From positions 23,109 through 87,108 of the forward strand of contig PBMZ01000006.1 of NCBI GenBank assembly GCA_002722955.1: a DNA stretch of 64,000 bases, written 5' to 3'. The stretch is from Planctomycetaceae bacterium (GTDB lineage: Bacteria; Planctomycetota; Planctomycetia; Planctomycetales; Planctomycetaceae). Numbering within the stretch: position 1 is the first letter of the stretch; every line of letters starts with the position of its first letter. The translations under genes and the position numbers were made by a program. Below the pieces are notes generated by a model. That model searched no databases. It was not told the DNA's origin and saw only the letters and a program-made list of their open reading frames with translations. This document shows, one piece after another, positions 48,598 to 57,359 of the stretch.

Positions 48598-49959
48598 CTA
48601 CAGTAGATCAAGTGTATCTGAAGTTAGATACGTATATTCTTTTATATTAGATCTTACCTTCCTATTGTTGTATTCTTGATTAGTTTTAATTATCTTTCCA
48701 CCTTCAAGAAACTCAATCATTTCTTTGACTGATTTGAGGTGTTCACTTGGAGATATAGGTTGCATTTCTATGCCTGCCCGTTTAAACACAGTTGGTGAAA
48801 CAACTTGCCTCAGCTCTGACATTAGAATATCGCTGAACCTTAAAAGACGTCCGCTTTCAGACCATTTCATTTTTTGAAACTGTATCAGAGAATTTTGATA
48901 TTTTACGGTACAGCCAACTGTCGACGATATAAGAGCAGGAGCTCCAAACTGATACGCTAGTGCACAGGGACCGCTATCAGTACCATAGAAGAACAAATTT
49001 TTAGCACACAGGTAAATGTCAACTTCACCAGGTCTTTTAATAGAAGTCAAATCTATTAACCCAGTTTCACCTTCGATCGGAGTCATTTTTGGGTGCCCAA
49101 TTCTTACTATTTGGATTCCCTGTCTTAGAAGCCAACTAATTGCAGGTTTATATGTTTCAACATTAACATTTCGCCATTCGTGGAGCGCGCTATCAACGTA
49201 TCCAGGTTCTCGTAGATGTAGCGTGACAAACGGTTTTTTGAGATTAAGACCGTGCGCGGATAAGAATTTTGTTGCAATCTCTTCTGTCTGTTCTAGAATT
49301 TCAAAGGCAAATGGGCGTTTCCCCGATTTTTTCAGAAGATTATAACAAACTGGAATAACCTGTGTGTCTCCCCCGTAAATTTCTTCTGTGACTTTCATTA
49401 GTTGGCCAAAATATGGAATTATAAGACGCATACTGTTAAAAAAGTTCACGTCCGCTGTTGTGGAGACAATTTCGAATGAATCTTTCAAATAAGGTAAAAA
49501 ACCTTTATTTGCTATCTTATATACTGGGTTTTCATCGGGTAACATTAAAATCGGCTTTGTTTCTAACAAACCAAGTTGTAATGAATAATGAACTAAAGCC
49601 GTCTGAAAAACTATTTCTCCGATTCTTTCTATTGAATGGAGATTTTCAAAAACCGCAGGCAAATTGTATATTTTTTTTCCGATTGCCGACACCTTATCAG
49701 TAACATCAATAGATGCTTTTATCAGTCTCTCATAGGCCGTTGAAAGGCCAAGTTGATCCCGAAATACATATGCAATTTGTCTTGCTCTATGACGAGCGTG
49801 AGGAAACTGATTGATATAATTCTCGACCAAGTAACATATGTCATCTACCGAATTTCTGGACAGTAACTTATTAATCTCAGTATCGAGATTTACTTGAAGA
49901 AATTGAATTTCGTTTAAGGAATACGGAGCTTTCTTTTGAAGAAGGTCTGAATATAGCAT
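48598..49959 (-). CDS. TIGR04372-like glycosyltransferase, copy B (intact)
   Basis: This 453-residue protein belongs to a glycosyltransferase family of surface-glycan clusters. An N-terminal helical region (to about 130) starts LLQKKAPYSLNEIQFL. The C-terminal catalytic half has KPFVTLHLREPGYVDSALHE, WRNVNVETYKPAISWLL and GIQIVRIGHPKM. RPGEVDIYLCAKNLFFYGTD and FGAPALISSTVGCTVKYQN follow. No membrane segment. Start ATG 49959. The HldE-like gene lies 92 bases upstream on the same strand, so the two form one operon and may supply and use the same sugar. Copy A at 44968-46322 has roughly the same architecture. Confidence 0.75.
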   Translation of the reverse strand: MLYSDLLQKKAPYSLNEIQFLQVNLDTEINKLLSRNSVDDICYLVENYINQFPHARHRARQIAYVFRDQLGLSTAYERLIKASIDVTDKVSAIGKKIYNLPAVFENLHSIERIGEIVFQTALVHYSLQLGLLETKPILMLPDENPVYKIANKGFLPYLKDSFEIVSTTADVNFFNSMRLIIPYFGQLMKVTEEIYGGDTQVIPVCYNLLKKSGKRPFAFEILEQTEEIATKFLSAHGLNLKKPFVTLHLREPGYVDSALHEWRNVNVETYKPAISWLLRQGIQIVRIGHPKMTPIEGETGLIDLTSIKRPGEVDIYLCAKNLFFYGTDSGPCALAYQFGAPALISSTVGCTVKYQNSLIQFQKMKWSESGRLLRFSDILMSELRQVVSPTVFKRAGIEMQPISPSEHLKSVKEMIEFLEGGKIIKTNQEYNNRKVRSNIKEYTYLTSDTLDLL

Positions 49960-50051
49960 TACTCTTATTCAAGATTCCAATTTTTAAAATTTATTTGTTA
50001 ATTAGACAAAAGAAGAAATCAAAATACAGTTGTCTGTGTTAGTTATTATCG

Positions 50052-51578
50052 CTATTTTAATAGAGCTGTAATAAAACTTTTAAGTGCACTTGAACTTATG
50101 TACTCACGGTGTCCGAGAGTTCTCACCATCATAGCACCAACGCAATTACCAATGAATCCAACTAGCATTGGAGAAAATCCAGAATTTGCACAAAGCGAGG
50201 TTATTCCAAAATAGGCACTACTTGCTCCTATTGCATCAACTACCTCTGTTGTAAAAGCTGTTGATTCAAAAAACCCTTTTTTTTCACTCCAATTAAGTGA
50301 TCCTTGATCTCCTAAAGTAATACTTATGAAGGGACAGTGAAGCTTATTTGATAATCTTAAAACTAATTCGGTCTTAGACACAGCCGAATGCCCTAATGCC
50401 AAACGAAGTTCCGGTATATCAGCGCATATGTAGTCCGCTTTTGAATATTTTGTAAGCAAATTTGAACCTAAATTGTAACTATTAGTTTGAGCAGAAATAG
50501 TTAAGTAAGTATTTAGCTCGCATAAGTTTTTCGCTAGACGGTCTCCGATAGCATTGTAACCATAATCTGCGACGATGACCAAATCATAATTACAAGCAAC
50601 TTGGTTCAAATATAAACACATTTCATGTTCTACGTTACTTTTTGTTTGATCAATATTCAGTTTAGTTAATTCAAAAATTTGGCTACTAGGTTTTTGTTTA
50701 TTTGTCAGAAACCTTTGTTTAGTTACACTACTCTGATAAGAAGTGAACATAGGCTTAAAGTTAACACTTGAATCTAGATTATTTCGGACAAAATTAACAT
50801 GCTCTCCTTCTTTCTCTAGGTATGTAACAAAATGCACTTCCTGACAAAAACCTGCTAGATGTTTCGCAATACCTGCGGCACCCCCAAGATGTATTTCCTT
50901 CTCCAAATATCTAGCATCTATACAGGAAGATTTATTAGAAATACCTAAAGATTGACAAAAAAGGTATTCATCTATAATAGTCTCACCAACTATCAGAACT
51001 TTCTTCTTTTCTAAGAAATCAATCTGACCAAGAATATATTCGATGTTATAGCTGTCTTTAAATTTAGCCAGATAGCTTTGAGTTTGTGGAGTCAAAATAC
51101 TGAAATACTGGTTAATTAAAGTTGTTGAGCTATAAGCTGTATCACCAACAAAAACAAGTTCTCCGCCAACTTCCAGAATGGCCTTTTTTTCCTTAGCAAT
51201 ATGTCCAGTAAGATCATGTAAATTCTTATATTCGATTCCTTTTACATAAATATTAGGTCTTAGTAACAAAATAGTTTCAACTGCTGACGGTGTCTCGTTT
51301 ATTGCAACGTAATCAATAATTTCGAGCGCTGCCAAAAATTCTGCTCTAAGTCTTTGATTGAAAACAGGTCTCCCTGGGCCTTTGTTAACATAATGGTCGG
51401 GGCTCGTAGTTACTACTAGAATATCACCTAATTCGCTAGCTGATTGGAAATGGTGAAGGTGGCCTGGATGAAGTAAATCAAATACTCCATGACAATGAAT
51501 AATTGTCTTCCCTTCACCTTTAAGTTTTTTGAGTTCTAGGCTGATTTGCTCTAGAGTTTTAATTTTGTTCATCATCAT
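50052..51578 (-). CDS. Nucleotidyltransferase-PfkB kinase fusion (HldE-like, swapped order)
   Basis: This 508-residue protein joins the two activities of HldE in reverse order. A cytidylyltransferase comes first (residues 15-150, with HCHGVFDLLHPGHLHHF and KGPGRPVFNQRLRAEFL). A PfkB-type kinase follows (about 175-508, with VLIVGETIIDEYLFC and HLGGAAGIAKHLAG). HldE has the kinase first. In the kinase the anion-hole and catalytic motif, usually GAGD, reads VVDAIGASSAYFG near residue 454, so the catalytic Asp is Ser. The kinase may therefore be inactive or use another base. It lies upstream of the copy B glycosyltransferase. A heptose, or another sugar-alcohol phosphate, could be the substrate. 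Start ATG 51578; a GTG lies 6 bases further up. Confidence 0.75.
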   Translation of the reverse strand: MMMNKIKTLEQISLELKKLKGEGKTIIHCHGVFDLLHPGHLHHFQSASELGDILVVTTSPDHYVNKGPGRPVFNQRLRAEFLAALEIIDYVAINETPSAVETILLLRPNIYVKGIEYKNLHDLTGHIAKEKKAILEVGGELVFVGDTAYSSTTLINQYFSILTPQTQSYLAKFKDSYNIEYILGQIDFLEKKKVLIVGETIIDEYLFCQSLGISNKSSCIDARYLEKEIHLGGAAGIAKHLAGFCQEVHFVTYLEKEGEHVNFVRNNLDSSVNFKPMFTSYQSSVTKQRFLTNKQKPSSQIFELTKLNIDQTKSNVEHEMCLYLNQVACNYDLVIVADYGYNAIGDRLAKNLCELNTYLTISAQTNSYNLGSNLLTKYSKADYICADIPELRLALGHSAVSKTELVLRLSNKLHCPFISITLGDQGSLNWSEKKGFFESTAFTTEVVDAIGASSAYFGITSLCANSGFSPMLVGFIGNCVGAMMVRTLGHREYISSSALKSFITALLK

Positions 51579-52065
51579 TGTCACACTTATAAATAAATCT
51601 CAGATTGGAAGGGGTGTTAAAAAGTTTTCCATAGCATTTCTTTATCTAAGGTTCATCTAGTCCAAAACTATTCTCGTACCACTAATGCAGTTTTGAATTC
51701 TACCAACAAATTTAATCTTAATCTTTTGGGTGCTAACTCGGATCAATCAACTTATGGAAAATAGGCAAAGAAGTTCTATAATAGTCATCAAACTTTGCTT
51801 TTTCTAAAATCAAATAGAAGTTGAAATAAGATTCGATGAAAAACTCCTGTCGACAGAGGACGATTTTTTCTAAGAACTAGAATTCAAAAACGAAAAAAGG
51901 TAACTCTTTTTCATTTACTGACCAACACAGTGGGGTTATAACTAGTGTTCCGATTAAAAAAGTATCAACGGACATAGTTTAAAATATGTTACACACTTTG
52001 TAATTACGCTTTTCAAGGTGCTCTCACTACCCAATTCTTTATGACTGACGTCGATTTTTCATGTA
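51579..52065. other. Intergenic gap
   Basis: About 490 AT-rich bases between two reverse-strand genes. I see no convincing frame, hairpin or remnant. A promoter for the HldE-like gene and glycosyltransferase pair probably lies here. Confidence 0.35.
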
Positions 52066-53169
52066 TTATCGTAATGAAAAACAAACATAATGATGGGGCA
52101 TCCCCCAAAAATCCGAAATGCATGAATCTTTATAAAAATCCAATGTATAGTCAATATTTGAAGTTTGGAAAGACCAAAACAGGTTCTTTACATCAATTAA
52201 AGATTTTTGTTGAAAGACTGTTAAGTCTGATGCTGAAATCCGATCTTCTACTTGGTTGATATTAGAAGAAAAATCTAGCATTAATTCGGTTAGAGACTTG
52301 ATTTTTGCCACTTCGATCGAACTAAAACTATCTTCATGCTTGCCAGTAATGAAGAACGGTATGGACTGTAAATAGTATTCCATAATATTTTCTTCCTTAA
52401 TGTCCTTGTACCAACAATAAAGAAAACTCAGATCCCATGCAGGAGAACCTGAATAATATTTCCAATTTGGAGGTAATTTTTCTAGAAAGTCAGGCAAGTC
52501 ATTTAAGGATTCAGAAGTAATACAAGGATTCAGGAGTACATCTTTGACCCAAGATTCAAATGTTCTTGCGGTTTTTAATTTTTCAAAAGCGTTTCGAAAA
52601 ATATCCTCTGCTAGGTCTAATAGTAAACTCCAGTTTTTCTCATCTATGTTTTTCATCTGTATTGCTTTTCTAAAGACAAATCTTTTCAGAGATTCAAAAA
52701 AAAAGCCATAACAGTTACTATAAGTAATTATTACCTTGTCATGAGAAAACCTAAAAAGTTTCATTAACATTTCGATCCGATTTGAAATCGCATGCAAGAA
52801 GCCTTCGGCTATAACCAAGTCAAATGTTCTGTTCGATTCGAAAATTTCAAGAGTCTCAGAATAAATTTCTTGTAAATTGTGTTCTAGTTCATATTTTTCG
52901 AATAACTGTTGAATCTGAGTGTGGACAAAGGAATGTGGTTCCACAAGTATTCCATTTCCTCCCCACATACAGGTAATAAGGGCATTATCTCCACTATTTG
53001 GCCCAAACTCTAAAAAATCTTTGTTTTGAAACCAAGAAATTGGTATTTTAAGATGATTTTCGTAGAGATTACGTCTTTGGTGATGATGTAAATTGAAAAA
53101 TTTTTTGTCAGATTTGATTTCAACTGGATTGATCTTATTCTTGTTATAAAAATCTAGTTGATCATTCAT
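52066..53169 (-). CDS. Methyltransferase-like protein with long C-terminal extension
   Basis: This 367-residue protein opens with a helical lead-in (NLHHHQRRNLYENHLKI) followed by a class I methyltransferase-like core. Motif I is FLEFGPNSGDNALITCMWGG near residue 52, motif II is GILVEPHSF and the acidic strand is FDLVIAEGFLHAI. The remaining ~200 residues are helical with many aromatic residues (WKYYSGSPAWDLSFLYCWY) and match no family that I recognise. Motif I has Pro-Asn where Gly-Cys is usual, a pattern seen in glycan-modifying methyltransferases. No signal peptide. Start ATG 53169. Substrate unknown. Confidence 0.65.
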   Translation of the reverse strand: MNDQLDFYNKNKINPVEIKSDKKFFNLHHHQRRNLYENHLKIPISWFQNKDFLEFGPNSGDNALITCMWGGNGILVEPHSFVHTQIQQLFEKYELEHNLQEIYSETLEIFESNRTFDLVIAEGFLHAISNRIEMLMKLFRFSHDKVIITYSNCYGFFFESLKRFVFRKAIQMKNIDEKNWSLLLDLAEDIFRNAFEKLKTARTFESWVKDVLLNPCITSESLNDLPDFLEKLPPNWKYYSGSPAWDLSFLYCWYKDIKEENIMEYYLQSIPFFITGKHEDSFSSIEVAKIKSLTELMLDFSSNINQVEDRISASDLTVFQQKSLIDVKNLFWSFQTSNIDYTLDFYKDSCISDFWGMPHHYVCFSLR

Positions 53170-53328
53170 AGATGTTTTTGTCAGATTAAATGCCTTAATT
53201 ATTTTATGCTAGCTAACTAGCATACTACAGTATTTTGGCATGTTACTTACAACCCAAAATACTATGGCTCTAAACTTCTAACTTTTAGGAGATCATAAGT
53301 CTTTTGATCAAATCAATCGGAATTCTAC

Positions 53329-53365
53329 TATAATATGATGGAAGTATAACTTCAATCATATTATA
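53329..53365. repeat. Near-perfect inverted repeat, 17-bp arms
   Basis: TATAATATGATGGAAGT at 53329-53345 and its partner at 53349-53365 are complementary except for one pair, with a loop of three bases (ATA). It lies 5 bases before an even longer inverted repeat. Composition is AT-rich, and no T-tract makes it a classical terminator. Confidence 0.85.
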
Positions 53366-53370
53366 TAACG

Positions 53371-53424
53371 TACAGAAGTAAGCTTAATTAGATAAAAAGT
53401 TATCTAATTAAGCTTACTTCTGTA
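53371..53424 (-). terminator. Perfect 25-bp inverted repeat at the end of the formyltransferase gene
   Basis: Arms 53371-53395 and 53400-53424 are perfectly complementary over 25 bases with a 4-base loop. The left arm begins TACAGAAGTAAGCTTAATTA. The right arm is the last eight codons of the reverse-strand formyltransferase gene, stop codon included. Transcribed from that gene it would form an extremely stable hairpin right at the stop, so it could terminate or stabilise the mRNA. A fold-back amplification artefact would look the same. Confidence 0.75.
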
Positions 53425-53972
53425 TCCCAGCCACGATGGAATGTTTCATATACCCCCTCGAAGTCTTTTTTATAATGAATAGACCCTTTACTTCTATCTT
53501 GTGTAACTCCTTTGATTTTACAATTTCTGACTTCCACCCAACATGCCTGAAATAGATATACCATCAATCGTCGTAGTCGATTGTACGTCTCTCGTAAAGT
53601 ATCTGTATCAGAATAAGAAGTTCTTGACTGTGCAATAATGTCCCCAGTATCTATTCCCTCATCAATAAAATGAAGTGTAACACCGAACGGCGTTTTTTCT
53701 TTTATACTCCAATAATTTGGATGATACCCTCGGTTCCATGGTAGATAAGATGGATGTAGATTAACTATTTTTCTCGGCAGATAATCTACTACATCTTTTT
53801 TAATAAGGTATCTAGAACGGTCGCTCACAATGAAATCAATTTCATTTTCTAAAATAAGTTTTAGGGAAATACGCGAGGTATGCATCATAACTTCGTCGCC
53901 CGTTGCTTTTATAATATCTGGAATTACATTCCAATCGGTTATATTTTCATTAGTAAAATACAGTACTTTCAT
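53400..53972 (-). CDS. Formyltransferase-fold enzyme (second copy type)
   Basis: This 190-residue protein has the N10-formyl-THF-dependent transferase fold. The catalytic triad is Asn and His in IVNLHPSYLPWNRG near residue 70 and Asp in DEGIDTGDIIAQS. TPFGVTLHFID between them is typical. It is shorter than the forward-strand relative at 9891 and only distantly similar, so the two probably formylate different amino sugars. Its class-III aminotransferase neighbour could supply the amine. The final codons lie inside a 25-bp inverted repeat. Start ATG 53972. Confidence 0.78.
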   Translation of the reverse strand: MKVLYFTNENITDWNVIPDIIKATGDEVMMHTSRISLKLILENEIDFIVSDRSRYLIKKDVVDYLPRKIVNLHPSYLPWNRGYHPNYWSIKEKTPFGVTLHFIDEGIDTGDIIAQSRTSYSDTDTLRETYNRLRRLMVYLFQACWVEVRNCKIKGVTQDRSKGSIHYKKDFEGVYETFHRGWDTEVSLIR

Positions 53973-54029
53973 GGGTATCCAAGATTATTAATCATAGAAT
54001 TAAGCTAAAGTAAAACACCGTTTTTTTAT

Positions 54030-54420
54030 AATTCCATGAATCTGCTAAAAGTTTAAATTCTCGAACCAATTTCTCAATGGTCTCGATTGCCTGAACTCGG
54101 GTTAAAATCAGAGAAAGAGTAAATCATACTCGATGCCATTTGCCATTTATAATTATCTGATGTTTCTCCTGCATTCTTTGTGTGAGTATTTGAGAAAAAT
54201 TTTCTTTTCGTGCACAATGGTATTCCAATGAAAACCTCATTCCTCTTCCTCTCAGGTCACGAAAAAAATCATGGTTACTTAGACTGTCATATAACATTTC
54301 TCTCATCAGTTTCCCTAAAGAATTGACATGGTCTAAGAAGTTATCTTCATGAACTATTTTCTGCACCGCAAGTGCGGCGGCAACAGATAAAGAGTGTGCT
54401 TGGTATGTAGTGGTATATTA
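54030..54420 (-). pseudogene. C-terminal remnant of a class-III aminotransferase
   Basis: This is a paralogue of the end of the gene at 55190-56533. It reads HSLSVAAALAVQKIVHEDNF, DLRGRGMRFSLEYHCARKE and IIINGKWHRV, where the intact gene has HSLSVAAALAVQQIIHNDQF, NVRGRGLRNSIEYHCEEQH and ILISGKWHRV. A stop follows GKWHRV, after which degenerate FTLSLILTRVQAIETIEKL still aligns. The lysine-bearing N-terminal two thirds are gone; the sequence before 54420 comes from an acyltransferase instead. Confidence 0.85.
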
Positions 54421-54429
54421 TAACCGGCC

Positions 54430-54675
54430 CGCCATCAGGTCTCGTAAGACCAAGATCCTTGGGAAGCATTGGGCTCCCCAAATAATCACCAGTAAAATCG
54501 TCACTTTCTGTTATCAAGATTACTCGATTACCAAGATTGACGAAATCCCCGGTGTTAACATCGTGATGGGATCGAATAATTACGTGCGAGCAAATGTGTC
54601 CATGGGAGCCGATAGTCAGACTTTTGCTTGCAGTTAATACACAAAAATCATCTATTCTTGTATTATCTCCGATAC
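54430..54675 (-). pseudogene. Truncated hexapeptide acyltransferase fused to the aminotransferase remnant
   Basis: Reverse reading gives NISIGDNTRIDDFCVLTASK, LTIGSHGHICSHVIIRSH, GDFVNLGNRVILITESDDF and LGSPMLPKDLGLTRPDGGPV. These are the start and middle of a left-handed beta-helix O-acyltransferase (WbbJ-like). The frame has no start codon: a stop lies just upstream, overlapping the end of the cupin gene. After VIIYHYIPS it runs into the aminotransferase remnant, so a deletion joined two genes. Most of the acyltransferase C-terminus is lost. Confidence 0.7.
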
Positions 54676-54683
54676 TTATGTTT

Positions 54684-55187
54684 TTAGTTTATGTATACGC
54701 TGTCGCCATTTGGTGGGAAAGGGCCGGGACGTGTCTCATGAAAAATAACTAATTCTGTTTCTGGGATTGTTGTGTGAAAGGTGTCCTTACCAATTCTAAA
54801 TACAAATGTATCATTTCTATCAAGTATGCACACGTCTACAATTTTTCCTTTTTCATCAAAGGTAGTTATTTTCATTTGACCTTCAATCATGTGGTAGCAC
54901 TCTGATTTTTCTATATGTTTATGAGGTACATGTTTTTCCTTCTTGTAAATCAAATTAATCATACTATGAAGGCTACTATCACGGCTGTTGTGAAGACAAA
55001 TTCGTATATCCCGTTTCCCTAGAATTTTTGACGTTTTTTTTAATTCTTCGATGACCTTCCTGTCAATTGCAATGTTAGCTTCAGTAGCAAAATATGCTAT
55101 TGATTTACCTGATTCATCTATAGTAACTAGACTTTCATCATTTAGGTCTAATTTATATATCGAATCTTTAATTTTTTTAACTAGCAT
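54684..55187 (-). CDS. wbuC: WbuC-family cupin
   Basis: This 167-residue small cupin metalloprotein is of the kind found in O-antigen clusters. The metal site is in EKHVPHKHIEKSECYHMIEG (HxH and a later His, near residue 86). HTTIPETELVIFHETRPGPF closes the barrel and is typical of WbuC. The function of WbuC is not established; it is thought to be a sugar-related epimerase or isomerase-type cupin. The start lies 2 bases after the stop of the class-III aminotransferase, so the two are co-translated. Start ATG 55187. Confidence 0.8.
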   Translation of the reverse strand: MLVKKIKDSIYKLDLNDESLVTIDESGKSIAYFATEANIAIDRKVIEELKKTSKILGKRDIRICLHNSRDSSLHSMINLIYKKEKHVPHKHIEKSECYHMIEGQMKITTFDEKGKIVDVCILDRNDTFVFRIGKDTFHTTIPETELVIFHETRPGPFPPNGDSVYIN

Positions 55188-55189
55188 TT

Positions 55190-56533
55190 TCAGAAAATAG
55201 GCCTGATCTCAACGTTAGATCTATAGTTTTTATCCCACATTGAGGCTATATCCTTAAATGTTCCTACAAATGCGTCTATAACTATATCTAATTGTTCTTT
55301 AGTTATTGTTAAGGCTGGTGAAAAGCAAACTCGGTGCCATTTACCACTAATTAGTATTCTATGATCGTCTTTCATTCTTTGGGCAAGGGCATTACCAAAC
55401 AAGTGTTGCTCCTCGCAATGATACTCAATTGAATTTCTTAAACCTCTCCCTCTGACGTTAGCATAAAAGGGATGATCCTCGAGTTCCGATATCAGTGCTT
55501 CTCTAAAATACTCACCACTCATATTTACAGTGTTAAGAAATTGATCATTGTGAATAATTTGTTGAACAGCTAGGGCCGCTGCAACGGAAAGAGAATGTCC
55601 TTGATGTGTGGTTGAGTGCTGAATTTGCCCTTGCCCTTGTCTGATCTTTTCTTCTATTCTACTACTAGTGACGACAGCACTGAGAGGAACAAAACCTGCT
55701 CCTAGAGTTTTTCCCATAAAAATAAAATCTGGCGTAATTTGATCCCAATCCACACAATAAATCTTTCCGCTTGTACCGGTCCCACACCATACTTCATCGA
55801 GAATTAGATGTACATCGTAAGTATCACATACTTCTCTTATATAGCTCCAGTAATTAGGGGCTGGTGGTACATCACCTACTAACCCGCCCATAATTGTTTC
55901 ACCAATAAAAGCACAGACTTTTTCCGGTCCTATTTCCAGGATCTTTTCTTCTAGGTGTTTTGCACTGCGGCGGGCATAATCATCCAACGTTTCGTGATCT
56001 TTCTTATCTCTGTATATATTATGCTCAGGAATTTTTGCTCTATTTTCAGGTAAAAGCGAATTAAAAAAATACAGGTTAGGCCTATCACCAACAGCTAATG
56101 CGTCAGTGGAAGAGCCATGATAAGATTGTTCTCTAGAAATAAACCAATTTTTTCCCTTCTTACCACTATCATAATGGGCTTGGTAACTCAATTTCATAGC
56201 AGCCTCGCAGGCTTCACCTCCTGATCCACCAACAAAATATACGCGATTAAGATTATGCTGTGCTCTTGAAAGGAGTAATTCGGCCAATTTATCACGATTT
56301 TCATCTGAAAATGATTTGTAATCTATGTGTGCTATTTTACCTGCTTGTACTGAAATTGCATCTACTACCGTTGGTTGAGACCAACCCAAAATGGCATGAG
56401 CGGTAAATCCGCCTGTCATATCAAGATATTTTCTGCCATTTTTAAAATATATATAAATCCCTTCACCCCTCTCCACGACTGGTGGCACATAGGAGTCAGG
56501 AAAGGTTCTCAGTAACTTTGAATTATTTTTCAT
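55190..56533 (-). CDS. Class-III PLP aminotransferase (GSA aminomutase-like)
   Basis: This 447-residue PLP enzyme resembles glutamate-1-semialdehyde aminomutase and related amino-group transferases. VGGSGGEACEAAMKLSYQA binds the phosphate. HLILDEVWCGTGTSGK carries the Asp that holds the PLP ring nitrogen. The lysine is in FIFMGKTLGAGFVPLSAV near residue 276. A split transketolase and an alcohol dehydrogenase lie further along the same operon, so the natural keto substrate may be a chain-extended sugar or a small ketone. A remnant of a second copy lies at 54030-54420. Start ATG 56533. Confidence 0.83.
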   Translation of the reverse strand: MKNNSKLLRTFPDSYVPPVVERGEGIYIYFKNGRKYLDMTGGFTAHAILGWSQPTVVDAISVQAGKIAHIDYKSFSDENRDKLAELLLSRAQHNLNRVYFVGGSGGEACEAAMKLSYQAHYDSGKKGKNWFISREQSYHGSSTDALAVGDRPNLYFFNSLLPENRAKIPEHNIYRDKKDHETLDDYARRSAKHLEEKILEIGPEKVCAFIGETIMGGLVGDVPPAPNYWSYIREVCDTYDVHLILDEVWCGTGTSGKIYCVDWDQITPDFIFMGKTLGAGFVPLSAVVTSSRIEEKIRQGQGQIQHSTTHQGHSLSVAAALAVQQIIHNDQFLNTVNMSGEYFREALISELEDHPFYANVRGRGLRNSIEYHCEEQHLFGNALAQRMKDDHRILISGKWHRVCFSPALTITKEQLDIVIDAFVGTFKDIASMWDKNYRSNVEIRPIF

Positions 56534-56547
56534 AGAGTAGTGTCAAA

Positions 56548-57222
56548 TCAATTCTTGGGCATACAACACAAGCCTATCAAGTAATGTGCCATTTTATGAT
56601 GACCTGTATGTACGACTTCATCATTCATTGAAAACATGAATACGTTATGAAAAAAAGAAGATAATAACTTTCTAAAATCTTCTCCACTTTTACAATTCAC
56701 ATGACCTGGGTCACGTTGATCAAATGGAATAATTCGTTGTGATTCTAGGCTAGGCATTCCGATGATTAGGCACCCTTCATTTGTTATTGATTGAGAAAGA
56801 TGAATTAAGAATGTATTTTCTTTCATTGGGTCAATGTGTTCGAATACATCCATGAGGTAGATTGCATTATATTTTTTTTGTGTCGGTTTTTCAGTCAGGT
56901 CTAGGATTAAATAATCCATAGGCCAGGATTCATCCTGTCTTGATTTAGCCTCATCGATGAATACTGGGTCAAAATCTGAAACAGTTAGGTTTGTAACGTT
57001 TTGCGCAACAATTCTCGAAGCCCATGAATCACCACATCCAACCTCAAGAACATTTTTTTTACCTTCCAACATTTTAGATACAAATTTATACCTCGATAAC
57101 ACGAACGATAGTCTTTTGGGGTCTTTGTCCCAAGTTGCATTGGTCATTAAGCCAAGTTGAGTTAACCCTTTTTCATTTTTTTTTTCTATCAAGTAAGAAT
57201 ACTGTCTTTCTTTAGTTTTCAT
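56548..57222 (-). CDS. Class I SAM-dependent methyltransferase
   Basis: This 224-residue methyltransferase has motif I NVLEVGCGDSWASRIVA near residue 56, VSDFDPVFIDEAKSR, and the acidic strand KYNAIYLMDVFEHIDP. NEGCLIIGMPSLESQRI follows. The His- and Met-rich C-terminus (VHTGHHKMAHYLIGLCC) is unusual but has no known function. It lies 14 bases upstream of the aminotransferase gene. Start ATG 57222. It is distinct in sequence from the methyltransferase at 58400. Substrate unknown. Confidence 0.82.
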   Translation of the reverse strand: MKTKERQYSYLIEKKNEKGLTQLGLMTNATWDKDPKRLSFVLSRYKFVSKMLEGKKNVLEVGCGDSWASRIVAQNVTNLTVSDFDPVFIDEAKSRQDESWPMDYLILDLTEKPTQKKYNAIYLMDVFEHIDPMKENTFLIHLSQSITNEGCLIIGMPSLESQRIIPFDQRDPGHVNCKSGEDFRKLLSSFFHNVFMFSMNDEVVHTGHHKMAHYLIGLCCMPKN

Positions 57223-57359
57223 GCCCGATTCTTTTGAATGAGAAGGTGTTTGTTGACAAATTAAACCTCACAGGTTTGTTAATTATTAATTTTGGTTACT
57301 CTATAAAAAAACTTTATTTATACAATAGTATTTTCTTGCTGAAAAATTCCCCCTGCTTT

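Noticed and set aside
54410..54637. 75-residue forward frame
   Set aside because: It is the antisense shadow of the reverse-strand acyltransferase/aminotransferase remnant, which has clear family motifs.
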